Positions 25,489 to 33,612 of a DNA stretch of 64,000 nt are shown piece by piece. The stretch is from Streptomyces sp. MMBL 11-1 (lineage in GTDB: Bacteria; Actinomycetota; Actinomycetes; Streptomycetales; Streptomycetaceae): the NCBI RefSeq assembly GCF_028622875.1, contig NZ_CP117709.1:1-64000 (forward strand). Direction: 5' to 3'. Positions within the stretch are counted from its first letter, which is position 1, and the number at the start of each line of letters is the position of its first letter. Below the pieces are notes generated by a model. That model was not told the origin of the DNA. It was given only the letters and a program-made list of their open reading frames with translations, and did no database searches. Position numbers and translations under genes: made by a program.

Positions 25489-26445
25489 ATGAACCACCCC
25501 GCACCGCACACCCTGCACACCGTCACCGGAGAACTCCGGGCCGCTTCGGTACGCGGCCCCGCCCTCGCCCACGAACACCTCGTCCTCGACCTGGACCGCG
25601 TGGGCGACGGCGCGGCCGTCCTCGCACCGGAACGCCACGCGGCGGCCGTGGCCGCCGAACTCGCCACGCTGCGCGAGAAGTACGGCCTGGCCCTGCTCGT
25701 CGAGCTGACCTGCCGGGGCATGGGACGCGACATCCGCGCGCTGTCCCGCATCGCCCGGGAGACCGGCGTCGCCGTCGTGGCCGCGACCGGCTGGTACTAC
25801 GAGCCGTTCCACACGCCGGAGATCGACGCCCTCGACGTTGCGGCGCTCGCCGGCGTCCTCGTCCGGGAGATCGAGGACGGCATCGACGGGAGCGGCGTCA
25901 AGCCCGGCGTCCTCGGGGAGATCGGCAGCCACGGCGACGTACCCACCGCCGCCGAGGCCAAGGTGCTACGGGCCGGCGCACGCGCCGCGCTGGCCACCGG
26001 CCTCTCCGTCGCCACCCACGCCCAGCTCGGCCGGGGCGGCCTCGCCCAGTTGGAGCTGCTCACCGGTGAGGGCCTGCCCGCCCACCGCGTGAGCATCGGG
26101 CACCAGGACCTCCTGGACGACCCCTGCGTCCACCGGGAGCTGGCGGCGAGCGGTGCGTACGTCGCGTTCGACACCGTGGGCAAGGCCGCGTACCAGAGCG
26201 ACGAGACCCGGCTGCGGCTGCTGCTCGCGCTGCTGGAGGCAGGCCACGCCGACCGGGCCCTGCTCAGCTGTGACATCTCCCGCCACGGCTATCTGCGCGA
26301 CGAGGGCGGCCAGGGGTACGGGCACCTCTTCGCGAGCTTCCTGCCCCGGCTGCGGGCGGCCGGGGCCGACGACGACCTGATCGACCTGCTGACCCGCCGC
26401 AATCCGGTGCGCTTCCTGACCGGCGCGACCGTGGAGGAGAACTGA
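25489..26445 (+). CDS. php: Phosphotriesterase homology protein (PHP), amidohydrolase superfamily
   Basis: This 318-residue TIM-barrel metal hydrolase shows the metal ligands: AHEHLVLDL (His-x-His, residues 28 and 30), GEIGSHGDV (Glu bridging the two metals, about residue 144, as in PHP rather than the carboxylated Lys of true phosphotriesterase), SVATHAQLG (His), VSIGHQDLLDD (His) and LLSCDISRHGYL (catalytic Asp). E. coli PHP has no established physiological substrate; relatives are lactonases or phosphotriesterases. It is encoded in the middle of the yhf-like operon and overlaps its neighbours closely (1-bp gap to yhfS), so it acts in the same pathway. The ATG at 25489 follows GGAG. Confidence 0.88.
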   Translation: MNHPAPHTLHTVTGELRAASVRGPALAHEHLVLDLDRVGDGAAVLAPERHAAAVAAELATLREKYGLALLVELTCRGMGRDIRALSRIARETGVAVVAATGWYYEPFHTPEIDALDVAALAGVLVREIEDGIDGSGVKPGVLGEIGSHGDVPTAAEAKVLRAGARAALATGLSVATHAQLGRGGLAQLELLTGEGLPAHRVSIGHQDLLDDPCVHRELAASGAYVAFDTVGKAAYQSDETRLRLLLALLEAGHADRALLSCDISRHGYLRDEGGQGYGHLFASFLPRLRAAGADDDLIDLLTRRNPVRFLTGATVEEN

Positions 26446-26446
26446 C

Positions 26447-27574
26447 ATGAGCCCCGCACCCCCGCCCGCGCTCCCCGTGACCTTTCCGCTGCCGACGGTG
26501 GCCCTGGAGGACGCCGCGGCCCGGCAGTTTCGGCTGCTGGAGGCCACCGCCGCGCACTTCGAGGGCGACCAGCTGTTCTGCGCCGACGCGGGAGTCGTCC
26601 CCGGCCTCGGCCGGCCCCGCACCACCGCCCGCGTCGAGGCGGTCCTCGCCGACTTCTTCGGCGCCGAGGACGCCGCCCTCGTACAGGGCGCGGGCACCGG
26701 GGCGATCCGGGCCGCGCTCAACGCCGTCGTCCGGGCGGACGACGACCTGCTCATCCACCGGGCCCCGGTCTACCGCACCACCGAGGTCACCTTCCGGGGC
26801 ATCGGCGTACGCACCACGGAGGCGGACTTCAACGACCCGGCGGCGCTCGACACCGCTCTGGCGTCCGGGCGGTACCGGTGGGCGTACGTCCAGCACACCC
26901 GGCAGCGGCTGGCGGACTCCTACGATCCGGCCGAGGTCATCGCCGCCTGCCGGGCGGCCGGGGTCCGCACGATCGTGGACGACAACTACGCCGTCATGCG
27001 CACCCCCGCCGCCGGGGTGGAACTGGGCGCCGACGCCTCCTGCTTCTCGCTGTTCAAACTTCACGGGCCCGAGGGCGTCGGCCTGGTCGTGGGCGCCCGC
27101 GACCTGGTCGAGGGAGTCCGCCGCGACAACTACTCCGGCGGCGGGCAGGTCCAGGGCCACCAGGCGCTGGACGCGCTGCGCGCCCTCACCCACGTACCGC
27201 TCCTGTGGGCCGCGCAGTCCCGGGTGGGGACGGAGGTCGCCGAACGGCTCGCGGCCGGTGAGGTGGCCGGGGTGGCGGAGGTACGCGTCGCCAACGCCCA
27301 GGACCGCTGCCTGCTGATCCGGCTGGACCGGCCCGTCGCCGCCGAACTGCCGTCCGTCGCCGCACGGTTCGGCGCCGCGCCCTACCCCGTCGGCTCCAAC
27401 TCGCGCTACGAGATCGCCCCGCTCTTCTACCGGATGTCCAGCTCCGCCCTGGACGACGCCCCGGAGCTGGCCGACTGGACCGTACGCGTCAACCCGATGC
27501 GGGCCGGCGCGGACCTCGTCATCGACATCCTGCGCCGCTCGCTCGCCGCGATGGCCGACCCGAAGGACCACTGA
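26447..27574 (+). CDS. yhfS: YhfS-like PLP-dependent aminotransferase-fold enzyme
   Basis: This 375-residue fold-type I PLP enzyme has VQGAGTGAIRAALNAVVRAD (cofactor phosphate loop), VRTIVDDNYAVMRTP with the Asp that contacts the pyridine N, and CFSLFKLHGPEGVGLVVGA with the Schiff-base Lys (about residue 204). RMSSSALDD near the end fits the substrate carboxylate site. E. coli YhfS is an uncharacterised relative of Cys/Met-metabolism lyases and aminotransferases. The start is one base past the php stop. With YhfX, also PLP dependent, it implies an amino-group-bearing substrate or intermediate. Confidence 0.83.
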   Translation: MSPAPPPALPVTFPLPTVALEDAAARQFRLLEATAAHFEGDQLFCADAGVVPGLGRPRTTARVEAVLADFFGAEDAALVQGAGTGAIRAALNAVVRADDDLLIHRAPVYRTTEVTFRGIGVRTTEADFNDPAALDTALASGRYRWAYVQHTRQRLADSYDPAEVIAACRAAGVRTIVDDNYAVMRTPAAGVELGADASCFSLFKLHGPEGVGLVVGARDLVEGVRRDNYSGGGQVQGHQALDALRALTHVPLLWAAQSRVGTEVAERLAAGEVAGVAEVRVANAQDRCLLIRLDRPVAAELPSVAARFGAAPYPVGSNSRYEIAPLFYRMSSSALDDAPELADWTVRVNPMRAGADLVIDILRRSLAAMADPKDH

Positions 27575-27576
27575 CC

Positions 27577-28740
27577 GTGTTTCTCGACACCGTGCTCACC
27601 CGCAACCCCGAGCTCGTCGACGCCGCGGCCGCCCTGCACCGGCGGGGCGAGATCCCGCCCGACACGTATGTGATGGACCTCGACGCCGTCGAGTCCAACG
27701 CCGCCCTGCTGGCGGCCGAGGCCGAACACCTCGGCCTCGGCCTGTGGTTCGTCGTCAAACAGATCGGACGCAACCCGGAACTGATCCGGGCAATCGCCCG
27801 GCACATCCCCCGCTCCGCCGCCATCGATCCGGCCGAGGCCCGGACCCTGCACGCGGCCGGGGCGAGGCCGGGCAACCTCGGCCACCTCGTGCAGATTCCC
27901 CGGCGGCAACTGCCCGGCATGCTGGCGTGGCGGCCGGAGAACGTCACGGTCTTCGACCTGGCCAACGCCCGTGCCGTCTCGGACGCGGCCCGGGAGCTGG
28001 GCTTCGTCCAGGACGTCCTGATCCGGCTCGAAGGCGCCGGGGGCATCGTCTACCCGGGACAGGAGGGCGGGGTTCCGGTGGAGCGGCTGGACGCCTTCGC
28101 CGAGGCGGCCGAGGCGCTGCCGGGCATCCGGATCGCCGGTGTCACCGCCTTCCCGTGCGTGCTGTGCGACCCCGCGACGGGTCTGCCCACCGCGACGGCC
28201 ACCTTCGACCTGGCGCTCAAGGCCCGTGACCTGCTGGCGGCGCGCGGGCACCGGGACCTGAGACTGAGCGCGCCCAGCGCCACCTCGATGGCGTCCCTCC
28301 CGCTGCTCGCCGAGCGCGGGGCCACGCACGGGGAGCCGGGCCACGCCCTCACCGGCACCACTCCGCTGCACGCCCTGGACCCGGCCCAGCCCGAGAAGCC
28401 CGCGTACGTGTACGTCAGCGAGGTCGCGCACACCCTCGACGACGGCCGGCCGGCCCTGTTCGGTGGCGGTTTCTACGCCCGCTCCCACATCCGCGGCGCC
28501 CTCCTGCCACGCACCGGCACACGTCTGGGCGTGCGGGACGCCCCGGCCGAGAACATCGACTACTACCGGCTGCTCGACGCGCCCCCGCCCGGCTCGGACG
28601 TCCGGCTGGGCGACACCGCGCTGCTCGCCTTCCGCACCCAGATCTTCGTCACCCGCTCGACCGTCGCCGTCGTCTCCGGACTCGCCTCCGGTCGTCCCCG
28701 GCTGAACGGGCTCTACGACGCCCACGGCCGAGCCCTGTAA
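27577..28740 (+). CDS. yhfX: YhfX-like PLP-binding alanine racemase-fold protein
   Basis: This 387-residue fold-type III PLP protein has YVMDLDAVESNAALLAAEA and LWFVVKQIGRNPELIRA (PLP lysine, about residue 64) in the N-terminal barrel. Further on come VTAFPCVLCD and LSAPSATSMASLPLLAERGA (phosphate-binding Ser/Thr region). The C-terminal beta domain includes GGGFYARSHIRGALLP and DTALLAFRTQIFVTRS. E. coli YhfX has the same assignment and no known substrate. The GTG start is 2 bp after yhfS, so translation is coupled. Such proteins racemise or eliminate amino acids, and which applies here cannot be told. Confidence 0.83.
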   Translation: MFLDTVLTRNPELVDAAAALHRRGEIPPDTYVMDLDAVESNAALLAAEAEHLGLGLWFVVKQIGRNPELIRAIARHIPRSAAIDPAEARTLHAAGARPGNLGHLVQIPRRQLPGMLAWRPENVTVFDLANARAVSDAARELGFVQDVLIRLEGAGGIVYPGQEGGVPVERLDAFAEAAEALPGIRIAGVTAFPCVLCDPATGLPTATATFDLALKARDLLAARGHRDLRLSAPSATSMASLPLLAERGATHGEPGHALTGTTPLHALDPAQPEKPAYVYVSEVAHTLDDGRPALFGGGFYARSHIRGALLPRTGTRLGVRDAPAENIDYYRLLDAPPPGSDVRLGDTALLAFRTQIFVTRSTVAVVSGLASGRPRLNGLYDAHGRAL

Positions 28741-28751
28741 GGAGCTGTTCC

Positions 28752-30011
28752 ATGGCCAGGACCGTCATCGTCGTCATCGACGGATTCGGCGTCGGCGCCA
28801 TGCCCGACGCGGGCGCCCTGCGCCCCGGCGACCTCGACGCCGACACCTGCGGGCACGTCCTCGACCACGCCCGTGCCGCGTTCGGCCGGCCGCTGCGGCT
28901 CCCGGTGCTCGGGGCGCTGGGCCTCGGTCTGGTGCACCCGCACCGTGATCTGGCGCGGAGCACCCGGCTGCCCGTGGCGGCGGGCCGGGCCGCCCTCGGC
29001 TACCCGGGCGCGGACACTTTCGCGGGCCACCAGACCATGATGGGCGCGGACTTCAGCCGGGTGACGGTGGCCCGGCTGGCCGACCATCTCGACGAGGTGG
29101 CCGAGGCGCTCACGGGGGCCGGGCACCGGGTGGAGCGGCTGGACGGGGAGCCGCTGCTGCTGGTCGACGGGGCGGTGCTGGTCCACGACAACCTGGAGGC
29201 CGACCCCGGGATCAACTGGAACGCCTCGGGGCGCCTGGAGGATCTGCCGTTCGACGGTCCGGGCGGGATTCTCGCGGTCGCCCGTACGGTGCGGGCGGTC
29301 GCCCCGGTCGCCCGGGTCATCGCGGTGGGCGGGCACGCGGACGGTCCGCTCGGCTCCTACGTACGGCGCGGGGACGGGGGCACCGTCGGTCTCGACACCC
29401 CGGCCACCGGCTTCTACCGCAACGGCGGCCTGGAGGTCCAGCACCTGGGCGCCCCGCTCGACCACACCCGTCAGCTCCCCGGTCTCGCGGCGCGGGCAGG
29501 CATCCCGGTCACCCTGGTGGGGAAGGCCGCCGACATCCTGGTGTGCGAACAGGCGGACCGGCGGCCGGCCGTGGGCACCGCCGACGTCCTGGCGCACACC
29601 CTGGACGCGGTGCGCGCCGGGGGCGACGCCCTGGTGGTCGCGAACGTCCAGGAGACGGATCTGGCAGGGCACCAGCAGGACAGCGGGCGCTACGGACAGG
29701 TGCTGGAGCAGGTGGACTCGGGGCTCGCCGGGCTCCTGGCGCTGCTCACAGGCCCCGGCGACCGGCTGATCGTCACCGGCGACCACGGCAACGACCCCTC
29801 GATCGGGCACGCGCACCACACCCGGGAGTATGTGCCGGTGCTGATCCACCGCCCCGACGGGGCCGGGGTGGAGCTGCTGCCGGACGCGCGGAGTCTCGCC
29901 GACGTGGGCGCGACCGCCGCCCGGTCGCTGGCGCTGTCCCCCCGGGACCTGGCGGCGGGAGAGCCGATCGGCACGGACGGGGAGGCGCGGGCCGCCGCAC
30001 TCGGGAGGTAA
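28752..30011 (+). CDS. yhfW: YhfW-like phosphopentomutase/alkaline phosphatase superfamily enzyme
   Basis: This 419-residue metalloenzyme has VIVVIDGFGVGAMPDAG (first metal Asp), TFAGHQTMMGADF in the place of the phosphorylated Thr loop, NVQETDLAGHQQD, and VTGDHGNDPSIGHAHHTREY with the metal-binding Asp/His cluster, as in phosphopentomutase DeoB. The insertion (cap) domain is present. It is not the housekeeping DeoB: the active-site loops differ and it ends the yhf-like operon, as YhfW belongs with php in E. coli. It probably isomerises or hydrolyses a phosphorylated sugar-like intermediate. A terminator follows 16 bp later. Confidence 0.82.
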   Translation: MARTVIVVIDGFGVGAMPDAGALRPGDLDADTCGHVLDHARAAFGRPLRLPVLGALGLGLVHPHRDLARSTRLPVAAGRAALGYPGADTFAGHQTMMGADFSRVTVARLADHLDEVAEALTGAGHRVERLDGEPLLLVDGAVLVHDNLEADPGINWNASGRLEDLPFDGPGGILAVARTVRAVAPVARVIAVGGHADGPLGSYVRRGDGGTVGLDTPATGFYRNGGLEVQHLGAPLDHTRQLPGLAARAGIPVTLVGKAADILVCEQADRRPAVGTADVLAHTLDAVRAGGDALVVANVQETDLAGHQQDSGRYGQVLEQVDSGLAGLLALLTGPGDRLIVTGDHGNDPSIGHAHHTREYVPVLIHRPDGAGVELLPDARSLADVGATAARSLALSPRDLAAGEPIGTDGEARAAALGR

Positions 30012-30026
30012 TCGCCGGGCACGAAG

Positions 30027-30058
30027 AATCCCCGGGCCGTCATTGCGGTCCGGGGATT
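30027..30058 (+). terminator. Terminator of the yhf-like operon
   Basis: AATCCCCGGGCCG and CGGTCCGGGGATT form a 13-bp stem with one G-T pair and a 6-nt loop directly after yhfW. Its 3' arm overlaps the -35 region of the next gene. Confidence 0.8.
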
Positions 30059-30072
30059 GCCTCGCGTATATT
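30043..30072 (+). promoter_or_regulatory. Promoter of the HelD-like gene
   Basis: TTGCGG (30043-30048), an 18-bp spacer and TATATT (30067-30072) fit a housekeeping promoter. A leader follows with an AAGGCC/GGCCTT hairpin at 30096-30116. No RAE palindrome is seen here. Confidence 0.5.
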
Positions 30073-30148
30073 GAATTCTTCTGCGCTCATGCAGAAAGGC
30101 CCCACTCGGAGGCCTTATGAGAACGAATATATCTGGCGGGGAGCCGTT

Positions 30149-32386
30149 TTGTCAAACCGGGAAAGCGACGAATTGCGGGAAGAGCAGGAATTCATCGACC
30201 GGCTCCATGCCCGGGTCGACGCCCTGCGCGGGGTGGCCGCCGACGGCGTCGAGCACGCGCTGACACCGGTCGGTACGGGCCAGCAGGCGCGGCTGGAGCG
30301 CGACATCCTCGTCGCGGAGCGCTCCGGTCTGCTCGCCGCGCTCAACGCGGTGGACGGTTCACTGTGTTTCGGTCGCATCGACCGCTCCGATGGGCTCGCG
30401 CACCATATCGGCCGTATCGGGATCCGTGAGGACGACGCCGAGCACACCCCTGTTCTGATCGACTGGCGTGCGCCGGTGGCGCGTCCTTTCTATCTCGCCA
30501 CGGGGCACACGCCGATGGGGCTTCGCCGGCGGCGGCACATCACCACCGAGGGCCGGACGGTCACCGAACTCCATGACGAGATCCTGGACCTCGGCGACCG
30601 CGACCGCACCGGTTTCGAGGATCCGAACGGCGACGCCGTGCTGCTGTCGGCGCTCAATTCCGCGCGCACCGGCCGCATGGGCGACATCGTGCGGACCATC
30701 CAGGCCGAGCAGGACGGCATCATCCGGGCACCGCACCGGGGCGTCCTCGTCGTCGAGGGCGGACCCGGCACCGGCAAGACGGCCGTCGCGCTGCACCGGG
30801 CCGCCTTCCTGCTGTACGAGCACCGCGAGCTGCTCGCCAAGCGGGCCGTGCTCATCGTGGGACCGAACCCGGCGTTCCTGCGCTACATCGCGGAGGTGCT
30901 TCCCGCGCTCGGCGAGACGGGGGTGCTGCTGGCGACGCAGGCGGAGCTGTTCCCCGGGGTGCGTGCCGCCGGTACGGACTCCTCGCGCGCCGCGGCCGTC
31001 AAGGGCGGCGAGCCGATGGCCGAGGCGCTGGCCCTGGCCGTACGCGACCGGCAGCGGCTGCCCGAGCCCGGGGCGGCGATGGTCATCCCGCACGAGGACG
31101 GCGGGGACCTGGTCCTGGACTGGGAGATCGCGTACGAGGCCCGGCAGGCGGCCAGGGACACCCGTCTGCCGCACAATCTCGCCCGCCCCCACTTCGTCTT
31201 CCGGGTCATCGACGCGCTCACCGCGCAGCTCGTCGAGCGCATCGGCGCGGACCCCTACGGCGGGCCCAACTTCCTCGGACCCGACGACGTGGCCCAGCTC
31301 GGCCGGGACGTCGCGCTGAGCAAGGAGGTGCACGCGGCGGTGGACGAGCTGTGGCCGCCGCTGACCCCCGAGGATTTCCTCGCCGACTATCTGGCCGACC
31401 CGGTGTACGTACCGGACGAGGACGCCGACGCGATCCGACGCCGTCGCGCCGCCGCGGTGTGGACGCCCGCCGACGTACCGCTGCTGGACGAGGCCGCCGA
31501 GCTGCTCGGCATCGACGACAGCGCGGAGAGGGCGGCTGCCGAGGCAGCCCGTCAGGAGCGGGTCGGCTACGCGCAGGGCGTGCTGGAGCTGTCGCGCGGT
31601 TCGGAGAGCTACGAGTTCGAGGACGAGGAGTCCGAGGTCCTCGCCGCCCACGACATCATCGACGCCGAGCGGATGGCGGAGCGGCACGAGGAGGCCGACC
31701 ACCGCACCGCCGCCGAGCGGGCCGCCGCCGACCGCACCTGGGCGTTCGGGCACATCATCGTCGACGAGGCGCAGGAGCTGTCGCCGATGGCGTGGCGGCT
31801 GCTGATGCGCCGGGCGCCGACCCGCTCGCTGACCCTGGTCGGCGACCCGGCGCAGACCTCGGAGGAGGCCGGTGTCGGGTCGTGGGAGAAGATTCTTTGG
31901 CCGTACGTCGGGGACCGCTTCGAGCACGTCACGCTGGGGGTCAACTACCGTACGCCCGCGGAGATCATGGAGCTGGCCGCCGGGGTCCTGCGGGAGAGGG
32001 ACCCCTCGTTCACCGCCCCCGTCTCGGTGCGGTCGACCGGCGAGAAGCCGTGGACGCGGGATGCCGGAGAGGATCTGGCGGGCGAGGTGGCCCGGGCCGT
32101 CGTGGAGCTGACGCCCCGGGAGGGACGCCTCGCGGTGATCGCGCCGCGTGCGCTGCACGAGGAGATCGCCGCGCCGCTGGACGGTGTCGTGGCGGGTGAG
32201 GCCCCCGACCTCACGCATCCGGTGGTGCTGCTGGATCCGCGCCAGGCCAAGGGGCTCGAATTCGACCATGTGCTGGTCGTGGAGCCCGCCCGGTTCGGCA
32301 CGAGCGATCTGTACGTGGCGCTCACCCGCGCCACCCAGCGCCTGGGCATCGTCCATCGGGAGGAACTGCCCCCGGCGTTGCGCTGA
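30149..32386 (+). CDS. HelD/HelR-type UvrD-like helicase that binds RNA polymerase
   Basis: This 745-residue superfamily 1 ATPase starts with a helical N-terminal arm (ELREEQEFIDRLHARVDALR), then PVLIDWRAPVARPFY. Walker A is VEGGPGTGKTAVALHRAAFL (about residue 210), Walker B IIVDEAQELSPMAW, then LTLVGDPAQTSE (motif III), NYRTPAEI, DPRQAKGLEFDHVLVVEP and YVALTRATQRL (motif VI). This is the HelD layout: proteins that dislodge RNA polymerase, and as HelR protect it from rifamycins. Whether this is a HelR cannot be read. The TTG at 30149, five bases after GGGGAG, gives the family N-terminus; an in-frame ATG lies at 30090. Confidence 0.87.
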   Translation: MSNRESDELREEQEFIDRLHARVDALRGVAADGVEHALTPVGTGQQARLERDILVAERSGLLAALNAVDGSLCFGRIDRSDGLAHHIGRIGIREDDAEHTPVLIDWRAPVARPFYLATGHTPMGLRRRRHITTEGRTVTELHDEILDLGDRDRTGFEDPNGDAVLLSALNSARTGRMGDIVRTIQAEQDGIIRAPHRGVLVVEGGPGTGKTAVALHRAAFLLYEHRELLAKRAVLIVGPNPAFLRYIAEVLPALGETGVLLATQAELFPGVRAAGTDSSRAAAVKGGEPMAEALALAVRDRQRLPEPGAAMVIPHEDGGDLVLDWEIAYEARQAARDTRLPHNLARPHFVFRVIDALTAQLVERIGADPYGGPNFLGPDDVAQLGRDVALSKEVHAAVDELWPPLTPEDFLADYLADPVYVPDEDADAIRRRRAAAVWTPADVPLLDEAAELLGIDDSAERAAAEAARQERVGYAQGVLELSRGSESYEFEDEESEVLAAHDIIDAERMAERHEEADHRTAAERAAADRTWAFGHIIVDEAQELSPMAWRLLMRRAPTRSLTLVGDPAQTSEEAGVGSWEKILWPYVGDRFEHVTLGVNYRTPAEIMELAAGVLRERDPSFTAPVSVRSTGEKPWTRDAGEDLAGEVARAVVELTPREGRLAVIAPRALHEEIAAPLDGVVAGEAPDLTHPVVLLDPRQAKGLEFDHVLVVEPARFGTSDLYVALTRATQRLGIVHREELPPALR

Positions 32387-32476
32387 CGGGGCCGGACGGC
32401 CCGCCCTCGTGGCACTCGGCGTCGGCGGGCCGCGGGTGTGGCCGGAACACGGTCGGCGAAGCCATAGGGTGACGCC

Positions 32477-33601
32477 ATGTCTTCGCCATTGAGTTCGACA
32501 AAGACCGCGGCTGCTCTCCGCACGTCGGCACGGGTCTCCGCAGAGGCGCTGCTGGTGCTCGTGGCGGCGGCGGTCGCGCTGTGGGTGCTGGGCCGGATGT
32601 GGTCGGTCGTGTGGCCGCTGATAGTCGGCCTCTTCCTCACCACGCTGACCTGGCCGCTCGCCCGTTTCCTGCGCCGGCTCGGGTGGTGGCCCTCGCTCGC
32701 CGCTTCGGTGGTGACGGTGTTCTCCCTGCTCGTGGGGGCGGGCATCGTGGCGCTGATCGCGGTGCCGGTGGCGGGCGAGTCCGGGGAGCTGGCCGACGGG
32801 GTGATCGCGGGTATCGACAAGGTCCGTGAGTGGGCGGCGGGTCCGCCACTGAACATCGGCGACGACCAGATCACCGGTGCCCTGGACACCGCGACCGCTC
32901 AGCTCCAGGACAGCGTCGGCAGCGTGGTCACCACCGCCGTCACCGGGGTGAGCACCGTGGTCAACGGGCTGGTCACGGCGGTTCTGGCGGTCTTCCTGAT
33001 GTTCTTCTTCCTCAAGGACGGCCCGCGCTTCCTGCCGTGGCTCACCCGTCAGCTTCCCGGCCGGCTCGCCACCGACATCCCCGAGGTGGCTTCCCGCTGT
33101 TGGGACACCCTGGGCGCGTTCGTGCGGGCCCAGGCGTTCGTCGGTCTGCTGGACGCGGTCTTCATCGGGCTCGGCCTGTGGATCCTGGGAGTGCCGCTGG
33201 TGCTGCCGCTGGCGGTCCTGACCTTCGTCTGCGCGTTCGTGCCGATCGTGGGGGCGCTGTTCGCCGGATTCGTGGCGGTGGCCATCGCGTTGGTCTCGAA
33301 CGGACCGATGGACGCTCTGCTTGTGCTGGCGATCATCGTCGTGGTGCAGCAGTTGGAGGGCAATGTGTTCCAGCCCATGATCCAGAGCCGTGGGCTGGGA
33401 CTGCACGCGGCGACGGTCCTGCTCGCCGTGACGCTGGGCGGCAGCCTGGCCGGCGTGGTGGGGAGCCTGCTCGCCGTGCCGGTGGCGGCGCTGCTCGGGG
33501 TGGTCTGGAACTACCTCCGCGAGCAGCTCGTGGAGGAGCCGCGTCAGCCGGAGGCGGCGGATCCGGCCGACGGGGCCGGCTCACCGGTCCCGTCGGAGTA
33601 G
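32477..33601 (+). CDS. AI-2E family transporter
   Basis: This 374-residue membrane protein of the AI-2E/PerM exporter family has N-terminal helices (ALLVLVAAAVALWVLGRMW, VVWPLIVGLFLTTLTWPLA). A soluble loop around residues 105-150 follows, then the conserved FLMFFFLKDGPRFLPWL, GLWILGVPLVLPLAVLTF and VVVQQLEGNVFQPMIQSRGL. Family members export small molecules or act as Na/H antiporters, and the substrate is not predictable. The gene is 90 bp downstream of the helD-like gene. It converges with the esterase gene at 33613 with only 11 bp between the stops. Confidence 0.88.
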   Translation: MSSPLSSTKTAAALRTSARVSAEALLVLVAAAVALWVLGRMWSVVWPLIVGLFLTTLTWPLARFLRRLGWWPSLAASVVTVFSLLVGAGIVALIAVPVAGESGELADGVIAGIDKVREWAAGPPLNIGDDQITGALDTATAQLQDSVGSVVTTAVTGVSTVVNGLVTAVLAVFLMFFFLKDGPRFLPWLTRQLPGRLATDIPEVASRCWDTLGAFVRAQAFVGLLDAVFIGLGLWILGVPLVLPLAVLTFVCAFVPIVGALFAGFVAVAIALVSNGPMDALLVLAIIVVVQQLEGNVFQPMIQSRGLGLHAATVLLAVTLGGSLAGVVGSLLAVPVAALLGVVWNYLREQLVEEPRQPEAADPADGAGSPVPSE

Positions 33602-33612
33602 GGCCCTGCCCC

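Noticed and set aside
25489..26445. True organophosphate phosphotriesterase
   Set aside because: The metal-bridging residue is Glu (GEIG) rather than a carboxylated Lys and the context matches the PHP family.
28752..30011. Housekeeping phosphopentomutase deoB
   Set aside because: Active-site loops differ and the gene is inside the yhf-like operon, so YhfW fits better.
30000..30150. An RAE upstream of the HelD-like gene
   Set aside because: The hairpin at 30027-30058 is a terminator after yhfW and does not match the RAE palindrome.
30359..33406. 1015-residue open frame on the minus strand
   Set aside because: Antisense shadow of the HelD-like and AI-2E genes; composition is His/Arg/Gly rich with no domain.
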